This document shows positions 1-12,100 of a DNA stretch of 64,000 nt, in pieces. How positions within the stretch are numbered: position 1 is the first letter of the stretch; each line of letters opens with the position of its first letter. The translations under genes were made by a program, and so were the position numbers. The notes beneath the pieces are model-generated. The model searched no databases. It was given only the letters and a program-made list of their open reading frames with translations, and was not told where the DNA came from. The stretch comes from Rhea pennata (taxonomy: Eukaryota > Chordata > Aves > Rheiformes > Rheidae), in contig NC_084666.1 of NCBI RefSeq assembly GCF_028389875.1, positions 65,666,422 to 65,730,421 of the forward strand, in the 5' to 3' direction.

Positions 1-1
1 T

Positions 2-116
2 CACTGTGCTCAGCAACCTCAGGAACCGATAGCAGGGGATTCAACACCTGCAAGAAATCTGAGGCAAATATTTGCCTGTCCTCCTCAAGGTGTACTGGCC
101 AGAATAGTGACAAACG
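2..116 (+). CDS. SLC9B2: SLC9B2 coding exon (first in window, 5' end cut)
   Basis: The frame is open from base 2 and encodes the end of the cytoplasmic N-terminus, including LRQIFACPPQGVLARIVTN. It ends with one base of a Val codon at donor gtatgtaag. The true exon start and the initiator exon are outside the window. Confidence 0.85.
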
Positions 117-3100
117 GTATGTAAGAAAGACGCAGCACAAAATTTTTAGCTGAACTGAGAAACAGCAAAAGTAGTACTTGATTTTTCTGGGTATGATATC
201 TGACTATTTTTCTGGAAAATAATGAAGGGAAATGGCTGTTTTACATAGCACATCTTCTTTCAACATGTTAGTAGAAGAAATATAAGCAGAATAAAGATTT
301 CAATGTATAGCTTTTGTTCCTTCATCCTGTCTTCCGTGTTAAACATGGTAGGTTTGTCTTTGAACTGTGAATTGTTTTGATCAGAAGTAAGAGCTCCTAA
401 TTCTTCTTGATTGCTCATTTTTGGGATGAAAGCATTGTGATTATAAACACAGTGCATTTTTGGCACACTGGATGGTCTATTATGGCATTTAGGCTACAAA
501 TACAAGGCTTTGCAATGATACCTCACCTTCTTTTGTTTCTTAACGCTATACACCTCAGGCTTGCAAAGCCAAGAATCCCTTCTCCAAGGCACACTTCCAT
601 TTAAGTCTTCCCTATACTGAAGGTTCACACAAAAGAATGCCTGAGTAACCAGTTATTTCTGACTTTTCCAAGCAACGGATATTTCCTGTGGGTTTGACTG
701 CTTTCACAGCCTCTGCTCTCTCTCACTTGAGGCGCTCAGATTGGGTTTTTCTTAATCTTATTTGAGGGTAATGGATGGTAAAGGAGAGATTAGCTGACAA
801 ATTTAGAAGCCTAAAAGTGCAATACACTTTCATGTGGTTGTGAAAAGGTGAATTTATTAGGCAGATTTTTTTGTCCTCCTTCACTCTTATGCTTGAATAT
901 CTATGCATGTCTGTTTCCTGCAGGAACATGTTTGGAAATCTAGAAAGAGCATAATATTTTCACATTAAGAACTTCTTTTCTCTGTGTTGTACCTGTTTTG
1001 CCACGTCAAGAGAAATGTCTGTACTACCTTAGACGGCCTAGAGACAAGACCTGCTTCAGAATTCCTTTTCCCTCTCATAGATAGCTGTGTATTGTGTGAA
1101 CCCATCCAGCCACAGAATTATACTTAAATACTTCTAAAAACAAGGCTGGAGCCACAGTCACTAGTTTGAAGATATACCAGGTTGTACAACAACAGGTTGT
1201 TACTGCAGTTCTTAGGAAGTGGAAAAGAATTACATGAGTACAAGATACATGTTAGTGAAAGTCTTAACTGTAAGTTCAGGACCTAATAGCTGCTTTACAC
1301 TGCGGGCTCACTCAGTCTCTTTTGTTTTGTTTTCCTTTTCTGAAGCATTTTTGTATATATAAATTCAGAAGATCAGTTTAGGGAGCATTAAAGCTTAAAT
1401 ACATTGTTATGATTAAACTTGTTTTTAAGATAAGTTGTTTCATTTCTGAGATTAATGGTAGATTTTTCCTTGGTGGAAAAAACAGATATGACCTAATAGT
1501 GAACAGAGTCATCCCTGAGAGATTATTAAATACGGATATTTCTTGTCTTGTTCCAGTTGTGATCGTGGTCCTGGTTTGGGCTGTGGCTTGGTCCATCACT
1601 GGGACTGAGTGTCTCCCAGGTGGAAACCTATTTGGAATTCTGTTTCTTTATTTTTTTGCTGTCATTGGAGGTAAAATTTTTGGACTCATTAAAATACGAA
1701 CACTGCCTCCTCTTCCTGCTCTTCTTGGTAAGATATTCTTCCTTTTTTTCTTTCTGCGTAGTTTTGTTGTTCAGACAGTCAAGTAATATCTACATTAAGA
1801 CGGGGAACATGCAAACTGCATCAGACTCAATCTCTAGCTTTTCCAAGTGATTTGTATCTCTTGGAAAAGGTGCAAAATCTCCCAACTGGCCTAGATGAAA
1901 CAGTGTGTTACGAAGGCTCTTTGAATTCCTTGAGGGCTGGAGAATTGTATACCCAGGCATTCAAAGTTTACTGTCCTTTTGATCCCCTTTACTTAAAATC
2001 TGCTTAAAATATCACTAAACAGCAGTCTAATCTGGACCTCCTATTAAAATAGAATAATTAATTCATAAAGAAAATATTGCTGAGCTGTTTTGCATGCATC
2101 TCATGCAGGCTATGAAATTGTTTTCCAAAGAAAACACTGTCAGAATTCCTTTCTATTAGTAATCCAAAGCAATTTCTTTCTTCTCCTATCTTTGTCAAGA
2201 AACTGAAACCTGAAAAATTCAAAGGAATACTTATTCTTAAAGTTAATTTGAATCAATCATAAGTGTTTCATATCAATATCTTATTTTACATACAAATGTA
2301 AAAAGGTTCTGAGGATGTCAAAATAATTCCTTTTTTATCTCCCATCTTATTTTACATGAAAATGTCAAAACCTTTTCAGACCTCTTTTCTAGAAAAGATT
2401 TTAGTTATGTCAGTACAGCATTGTGAAGTACTGTAATGCCAATGGAGCTGAAAAAGGCTATGACTTCTCACCAGCTGTACACTGGTCCCTTATTAAATTT
2501 AATGCATACATGAGTAGAGTAGTAAAACAATATGGCAGAGGAAGGCTGCCCAAATACCCACCTGTAGTGCACAGATGTGACTTGTAACCTGCATGCCTTA
2601 CACAACTGCATTGTTACAGCAGAAGGGCTAGATAGCTTTTATGCAGTACTATTCTGGCAGCATGTGTGTTCTAGCACTGCTTAGTGTCACAAATGAGAAC
2701 AAACTCAAAGGAGAGGGTGGACTTACATATAGTGTGTGTGCCTGCAAGAACATGAACACAGTTTGGCAAGCAGGAAGCTTGTCCTTTCTGAGTAAAAACT
2801 CTCCCTTAAAAAAGAAAAATTTTGTTTTCTGATTGTTTGGATTCTGCTTTTGTTAATTCCATCTATATCTGAAGGTTGTGAGTTGAGCATGAAGCTGCTT
2901 GTCAGTCAGGGAATACTGAACAGCAAACTTCAGCATGACTGCACATGTCAGTTGAGTTGCTCAGGACAGAGTTTATTGTTTAGATTCTCAGTCTTTGAGG
3001 CAATTTGGAGAAATCTGAGTCAGATGAAAAAAGAAAATATGTTTGAATATCCTTTTTAACATTAAGAACACAGATATTGTACTCTTACCTGGGAATTCTT

Positions 3101-6100
3101 GCCTTTGATCCATCTTTACTAGGCTCAGGAGTTTAATGCTACTCTCAGCACTGTATACCTTGTGATGAGCCTCTGTCCATGAGGAAAAAGGGAATGAAAT
3201 TGCTACCAAAAAAATCAGATAGGCATAGTACACTTCAGGTACATATTGCAGACAAATGTCTGCAGCAGGCAACATGGGGCAGAACAATGAAGATACCCCT
3301 TTAAGGTGGATTTTTGGCTTTGTTAAGCAGACTTCTAGATCTGGGCAGCTCTCATGGCCTGGACCTCATGCAAACATTGAATAGGGCATGTGATCATTGT
3401 GTTAGCTCACAGGCTGACACTATTATCATGAGGCACTGCAAATTAATTATACCACTGTTTGTTTTTTTTTTTTGTTTTGTTTTGTTTTTTTTTCCAGGAG
3501 GATGTAGGAAGATCAATGTCCAAAAGTTTAGAGTGTTCCAGGACAAATCAAGTCCACAGCTAAAGCTTACAGGCTCATAGCAGGCTGTGAGCAAGCTAAG
3601 CACTGTGTATGTTTACTTTTGGTCTTTCCCATTTCTTAACGTGGCTAATAAGTTATGCCACATAAAGGCATCTTTGAATCATCAGGCCTTATAGTGGCGA
3701 ATCTTTGCAGATTATATTTAAAATTAACCTTTCCCATACTTTTCTGCATCTTTCCAGGACTACAGTTCAGATAGCAGAACTGCCTAAGCAGGGACCTCCT
3801 GCAAAGCTAATATTTACAAAAGGTTGGATTTTTGGAAGTCGATCAAATAGAGAATAAAAGCAAATTCCTAATTGTGTTCCCTCCCGCACCTTTTTTTCCA
3901 CTTTGCATGTGTGTTGCACTGTCAAAGCATTTTAAAATCTATTAGGTCATGATTAGCCTTTTTAGATTACATTTTCCAAAGAACTCAATATTATGGTTCC
4001 TGTGATACCTGCATTTCTTACACCTAGGAGGGTTCTTAACAATTTCCAGCTTCTGAAATGTCCAATTTTAGATCAAATTTTCTCTGTTTAAAACAAGCTA
4101 ACAGGAAAAAAATACCTTTCAAGGATGCAGAGATGTCTCTGTTCATGGTATATATGACCTGCACCTGACAACCAAAGCTGAATTCTGTTAATTCTTACTA
4201 GTGCTATGTTTTAGCATCCTGCAGATTTCTTCATTGGTAATTTGGTGTGTCCTAAGCCTCTTTCATTGCTTTAAAAACATCTCTCTTTCCTTGCATCGGT
4301 CCCCGTCCTTAAAATGATGCTAATGATACAGAGCAGGAATTGTTTCTTTGTCTCTTACAAATACATACATAATACAGTAAATCTATTCTTTAAAAATTGT
4401 AGGTAAGCCTGTAATGCAGTAAAAAAACCCTCAATTGACAGCAATTTATTTGTTTTTCTTTAAGGGATGTTACTTGCTGGTTTTTTCATCCGAAATACCC
4501 CAGTCATCAGTGACATCGTCCAAATAAACCTTCACTGGTCTGCAGCACTGAGGAATATTGCTCTTTCTGTTATCTTGACTCGAGCAGGACTTGGCCTGGA
4601 TCCAAAAGTATGGGACCAGCTATTTGTGAAGCAAATCCTGTAATAGTCCTCAAAAATATTGAATAATTGGTTCTGTTAAAAGTATTGAAATGTTCAGTCT
4701 TAAAGAATTTACAAATTAGAGCACTACAGAAAGCATAGATCCTAATGTAACTTGTGACTATATGTTAATCACAATTAGCAGTTAGATTTGTAGAGTAGAT
4801 GAGCAATCCAGAAAAAAAAAATGGAAGAAGTTGGATTTATGTCTGTTTTCCTCCTTGTCTTTGAAAGAAATAAAATCCGAACTTTGAGCAGGACATCTGG
4901 AGGATCTGCAGTCCTTCACGATCGATCGGGAAGTTAATACTTCCTGACAAACTCCTTGTCAGTTTACGTGCTGATAAAATAACAAGCAAGGAAGGGAGTC
5001 CCAATCCTAGAAGAAGAATATTATTTACGGTGACACTGACCAAACAAATCTTCAAGTTTTGTTTAATTTTTTGTTTCATTACAAGTTCTATGCAAATATT
5101 AATTCTGGAGATGATTGCAGCTGTACTACAGAAATAGTGTTTCACATCTTGTAAAGCCCATAATGCTTCTGTGAACAAAAGGCAATTCTCTTCCACACAC
5201 TGTGAAACTTGACAATCCCTGTATTAATGAAGGCAAGATTTTGTCTGATCAAACTCAGCTAGCTGAAATAAAGCTATATCATTATTGGCCTCTAGCTATT
5301 CAAACTCCAGGAGCTGTTTAAAGTTTATATAAAATTTAGGCCAAGTTTGATTAGCTCAGGTCAACTAAACTGATTTTCTTAACCAGGATAAAAATTAGAG
5401 TTGCTAATGATTTTTACAAAAAATAGAATTCTCTTATTCTTCAAAAATGCCTAGTTTCCTAGATTGCTCTCATCCATTTTATCAAGATGCTGCAGTTTTT
5501 TTTAGCATGGATTGTGCATTGTTAAACACAGCTTAGATGCTCACTTCTGTGAAATTTATCTCTAATCTATGAAAACTTTTTTGGCCGACGGAAATCCATC
5601 TTTGACTGACTTTTCTGCCATGTGGCAATCCAAACTCCGCTGTTGGAACTCTGCATGCAGCAGCTGGAAAGACAAGGATGTTGGTTGCTCTGGTGATTCT
5701 GAGTACTAATCATGGTGGGATAAATTGTGTCAGTAAAGACTGTAGCTCGCTGTGATTTTTTTCAGTGTCAGAATTAGAGACTTGCCCTAGCAGAGTTGTG
5801 TTTACAACTAATAAATGTGTGTTATGAGTAAACATTCACTTTTAGAGAAGTTGTTGGACAGAAATTACTGAGCCAAATTGAGTTTATACTGCTCTGGATA
5901 TCAAGCAGGCGGCAACTAAAAGAGGTGCTTGGCTCCTTTCTCAACGTTTAAGTAGTTATACAGCTTTTCACGATTTATTCACAGACCTTGATAATTTTTT
6001 GGTGCACTCATACAACTTGTAGGATTATGTCAAAACATAATATTTTGTGGACAGCGTAAATGACCTAGAATAACTGTGAGTGAGTTAGGTGCGTTAGAGG

Positions 6101-9100
6101 TGTGCTTTTCAAATGGATCCCAGCTAGTGCTGACATTGTTTGCACAAGAAGCCAAAAGGACTTTCTTCCAATGCTTACTCGGATGCTCAGAAACCTTATC
6201 AGACATGGATCCAGTGTGTTTCACTACCACACTTGCAATTTTAAATCCAAATCCAGTTGTGCTTGAGCCTATCTCTGGTTTAGGTCTTATAAAAACTACC
6301 ACAACCTGTATTGCAACTCCAAGTTTTTTGTTTTTTTAAACAAGAATATCAGATCTTAAGTATTTTTTCCTCTCTATGATGCCAAGGGTATGGATGCTAA
6401 TGTCTAAATGTGCTTTTATTATAGGCTCTTAAGAAGCTGAAAGCAGTTTGTTTACGGCTTTCTTTTGGACCATGCATCTCAGAGACATGCACAGCTGCTG
6501 TTCTTGCCTACTTCTTCATGCATTTGCCGTGGCAATGGGGATTTATATTAGGGTAACATACACTCTTTTCTCCTGTATGACAAAGATGACTGTCTTTCTG
6601 CTGTAGCTACTTGATCCAAACACAGTTTCAGTTCTCTGCTAAACAGAGACCTCAGTTTAATGCCAGTTAATAGTGGCCTGCCCTGTGGTGAAATACGATG
6701 GAAGATGTGCTTAGCCCCTGTGGTTGTTTGCTTACCATCCCAGTCTGGCTCTGTGGCTAGTTTAAAGGTCATGTTTCCTGACTGTGAAGGAGTACTTGCA
6801 TCATTACTCTTCTTTGTTTGTGATCTGAGCACTTAAAGAAGGAAGAAGGATGATGTAAATCTCTGGGTCTTTAACCACAACACAGAGGGCCTTTAGGGAC
6901 GGAAAATGATAGCACAGTTGGGAGTATCTTTGTGCTGGAATTCAAAATTTCCACTTGAAGAGATGTACATAGGACAGTCTCCCTGTCACTGTCAAGAGTA
7001 AGGATGTGGTATGTTGCATTCTGGAATAATATCCTCCAAGAGGAAACATTTTCCATCTAGGATCCATCTAAGCTGGTAGACTCAGTCCAGACCTGTATAT
7101 TGGAAGATGATGGATGACATTCTCCTCCTCTACCACACATGGATTTTAACGAGAAGGAGCTAGGCTCCTGAGTCATAAACATGCCTAGATCAGGTCCCTA
7201 AATTGGATGATCAGGGGATCTATCAGGGAACAAACCTGGCTTGCAGTGTACACTCAAGTCCTAGTCCCTAGAACTCTATTTTCAATACTACTGAGCTGGC
7301 AGGAAGTAAAAGCTGATTCTGAATCTGCGTAGAAATATCCTTGCAATTAACAGGGAAAGATTAAAAAAAATTGCAAAGGTCTGTGTATTTATGCTTTAAA
7401 AGAAGTAGGGTCAAATGTTTGGAGGGTTTTTTTTTCAGTTCCTTTTTCTTAAGAGAGTGAAACCATGTGTTTTCAGTTTTGTTCTAGGTGCTGTTTCCCC
7501 TGCTGTTGTGGTGCCGTCAATGCTGGTACTACAAGCAGGGGGATATGGAGTGGAGAAAGGTGTCCCAACTCTGCTAATGGCTGCTGGCAGCATTGATGAC
7601 ATCCTGGCCATTACAGGTTTCAACACCTGCCTTGGGATGGCCTTCTCTTCCGGTAGGCTTGTTGCTCTGTAGCTGGTGAAAGCCAGAACAAATAGTCGTA
7701 TTTTGAGGATTGCGTGTTCTGTTGTGACTGACTGGTTCATATCTTAACAATATCCCACATAAAGTTCACGTATGATCAAAAGTCTCAGCGTAACTTTGTC
7801 TGCTCTCAGAAGTTGTGGGTCACACAGACTCTGGCAGATCTTTTTTCCTGCTCCCTTGGCTGCCAGGTCTGGTTGCTGCAGGCCCCACACAAGTGCTTTC
7901 AGACTTCCCTGGGCCTGGCTGTGCTCTGGCAGCGGCTTTCCCTGGATTCTGTGGTACACTTTCTTGGCATAAGCTTACAAAGAGAAAGACATACCCCATC
8001 CAGTTCTTTCAGACCCATAGATTCCCTCCTGAGCCTCATCACTCCCAAATAATTAAAACACCCTTGTAAGTCTAACAGTGTTTGTGACTGAAGGAGTTAC
8101 CAAACCCATTCTGCTTTTGCCAATAGGTTCTACTCTGTACAATGTGCTCCGTGGAGTGCTGGAGGTCGCTGTTGGCATAGTAGCTGGGGGGATTCTGGGA
8201 ATGTTTCTTCGGTATTTCCCAAGCCATGATCAGGTAAAAACTAAGAATAAAACTTCTATTTTTTGAGGTTCTCTATAAAGGGATGCTATCCTTAAACTAT
8301 TAATTTCCAAGCTTTGAAAGAACCTATTTTGGGGGAAAGCTGGGTACAGTGCTAGCAACTTCCAGATTGTAAATCCCATGAGGCTATAATGTGTTTTGTA
8401 GTAGATTATTTGTTTACTACAATAATAACAATACATGATCTCAGAATCCTTCCCAATAGAGAGAGTTGGAACCCCAGTTCACCATTCTGGTCCATTGAAG
8501 CGGGTAGAAACCTTCACACGTGAAAGGAGGATTCTGATTCCAATTTCACACAGCAAAATAATCAATAGAATTGATATGCTTCACATTTGCCTCTATAAGA
8601 AATTTCCGGTAGGTACAAGAGCAAAAAGGAGCAGAGCAGATCATCGGTTTTTAAGTAATTTGGCATATTATTAACACTAATTAGAATGTGTTGCCTTCAA
8701 TAAAAATTAAGTTTGTGAATAGATGAATTTGATACCAAGTGGCAATTAACTGAACAGAAATTTGTGTAGGTAAGTAAATGCCTTCTGGGCTACTGAGGTC
8801 AATTTGCAAAGCATCTAGTGCCCTCAGTGGAACCAAATGTGTTTTCTTAATAAATAATATGAAAAATGTGATACAGGAGCCCACCTGATAAATAGGAATG
8901 GTGGAGCAGAACTGCAGAGTTCATATGATATAACTGACTGCTATGAGACTCTATCAAATAAACCCAGACTATTCCTGACAGATGTTTGTTCAACTTGTCC
9001 TTAAAAACATCTAGTGGCAAGGATTCCACCCCTCCTTGGATAAACTGTTCTAGTGTTTGACCGTACAGTTATCACAGAGTTGAAATAGGGATATTAGAAC

Positions 9101-12100
9101 AGAACATTATGTTCCTTGTGATACAAAAAGCCGTTTGTGCACTGAGCTTTCATACGGGCAGAGGAAAAGAAATATTAAACTTCCAGAATATTAATTTCCC
9201 AAGAATTAGAAACCCTCAACCCAAATCAGTAGTTCAAGTCTTACTTGAAAGCTTTGATTCCTTTTGTTATGGTATCCTTTGTAATTGTCAAAATGAAAAG
9301 TAATGTTTTTTTCTTCTATTTCTAAAACCTTTTTTTTGTTCTTTTCTTTCCTTTGTTGCAGACATCTCTGGCATGGAAGAGATCCTATCTTGTTCTGGGT
9401 CTGTCTATGTTTGCTGTTTTTGGCAGCATCTACTTTGGTTTCCCTGGATCAGGAGGGCTCTGCACATTAGTCTTAGCTTTTGTTGCCGGTGTGGGATGGT
9501 CTGATGACAAGGTGAATGTTTCCATAAATAAGCACACCATACCAAAGCTCACTGAATGCACAGCCTAGCAGGAGTTTGGACTTCTGGTAGGAGTTTTAAT
9601 GGTGCTCTTACAAAGCATTAAGGGATGTACAGATTTAAGCGCTATTCTGTTCCAATTCTGAAAGTCTTTAACATTTAGCACAACAGAAAGTTACAGTCCA
9701 TGACTCTATATATCAATAAGTAGTGTAACATATACTGACAGAGAAAAGCTCACTTTTGAGCTTATTTTAGAAATCAGCAGGTTATCTCTTAAGCCCTGTT
9801 AAGGTTTAATTTTAGACACTAGTGCATTATGTTTTAAGCCTTGTTAAAGTTTAATTTTCAAGCCACTTGACTAGAAATCCAAAGCTTTATGCCCCAGTTC
9901 TGTGACAGGTTCCCTAATCTTATACAACTTTTTAAGGTCAGACTTGCAATTAGGTGCCCGGATATGATAGTGCACCTGGCCTGAATTTCATGAGATTTTT
10001 TTCCCCTGTATTTTTGGGGGAGATGAAGAGGGAAAAGAGTTATAAACCATTATTTCATGTTTCCCACATCCTGGTCAGTGCCCACATTAAATGGTAATGT
10101 AAAGCCTTACAAACTTTCATACAAACATATACAAAAGGCGTACCAAAGACTATGTTTTTAGCTGCTTGTTCTCAGCAACCAAACCTGCTTTCTCTTACTG
10201 TCACTGCCCCACTACATATTTGTATCTTGGTACATCTCACTGCCTCTTTTTCATGATACCATCTACACTTACTGTTTTGAGAGGATCTTCTCCACAGCTG
10301 CAGCCTTGGATGTGTAGTGAGAGAAGGGAAAGGAAGAGGGATCAGATATATCAAAGCCCTCATTTGCATGAATGATTGCTCCCATTTTACCTTATCACAT
10401 GGTCCCATCCAGACCTTGACTTCAAGCTTTGAAAAAGTAACATACAAGAAATCATAGTTTCTATATAATACACTGCATTGCTGTCCAATTCTAAAAGAAG
10501 GGAAGCTCAGCTTGGGACTTAACTACTTAAGTACATTGCAGCTTATCAAGCTCACTGTTGAAAGAGGTCTGCTTGTAAGCCGCTTCAGAAGGAAGGTCCC
10601 TAAAAGACTGTGCGGTTTGTAAATGTTCAGTTTAAATTCTTTTGATCAGTAGATTGGGCTTCTTGGTCTTAAGAATGTTGATTTCAGATGCCTTAGCTCT
10701 CTTGTCAGATACAGCCAGAGAGGTCTGCTCACTATATACTCAGTGTGTTACTGAGATTTTCCTGCTGAGCTTCTCTAAAGCTATGACACTGTCTTGTGCC
10801 ATCCCTGGTGGAAGTGACTTAGCAAGGGCTGTCCACAGAAATCAATGAACATTGTTCCCATTGCTAAAGCAGTTACATGGGCAGTAAGCAGAGTGAGATG
10901 TTGCTAACATCAGTAAGAAAGATATTTTTTCCTCTAAAAAAGAAGAGAGTAAAATAATAAGGAAAAATCCAGAAAATTAAAAAAAAAAAATGTTTAGCAG
11001 TCTCTGCTTTCACACTCTTAGGCCTGGACACCATTTGCTATTGTAAAATCCACTTAATTAAAATAATTAAATGTACAAATACACCTCTTCACATAAGTGA
11101 AGATGAAGACCAAACAAAAAGAAAGCATGGTTTGGTACTTGCATAGCACATCACATTGAAAATTCAATACTCTTCACTAATGTGGGATTTCAGACTTCCT
11201 TAGCCTAACTTTGCTCCTGTTCATGTGTAGTGAGGCCTCCAACTGAGTGCAATAAGAGCAGAGTTAGGCCATTACTGAAGATTTGACCTTGTTAAAATGT
11301 AAATAGAGGAACAAGTTCAATCACAGTTTCTGATGGCTCAGGAGCTTCTGCAAAACTATTCAAAATACATCATCCTGAATATTGAAAATCAGCTATGCTT
11401 TAATTATTTTCTCCTCTAATTTGAAAACCATTTTGTTACTATTCATGCATTAGTGATTTCTTTTCCTCTTCTTGAAAGAACAAATATTCATTTACTAGCA
11501 GAGCTAGTTACTCTGACCTCTGGAAGGTGTACATCTCACTTTGAATCCTGTAGTATTAGGTCAAATAAAAAGTTCTTTATAAACTGAGAGTCTGAGGAAC
11601 AATTCTGACCAGTCTTTATGATAGATTTTTCACCTTGTCCTTTGATTAATTGAATGTTGTGTGTATTTGGCCAGATTTTTGTGAATTTATAGGTTATTTC
11701 TGTTTTTGTTGCAGAGGGAAGTAGAAAAAATTGTTGCAGTTGCATGGACTGTCTTTCAGCCTTTTCTCTTTGGTTTAATTGGAGCAGAAGTATCTGTCAT
11801 GTCTCTTAGGCCTGAAACTGTTGGTAAGATCATTCACTAAGTTATCTAGCTTTCATTACTAGCTTCCAAAGAATCTCCATAAAAAGCTTGTTCTGCGCGG
11901 GCGTTTATGTGCAATAATCCTGAGAAGTCTTTGTCGTTGTTGTAGGGCTCTGTATCGCTACATTAAGCATTGCCCTCGTTGTACGAATCCTAGCAACATT
12001 CCTAATGGTGTGTTTCGCTGGGTTTAATTTCAAGGAGAAAGTATTTGTCTCGTTGGCATGGATGCCCAAAGCCACTGTCCAGGTAAAACAATCCATCACT

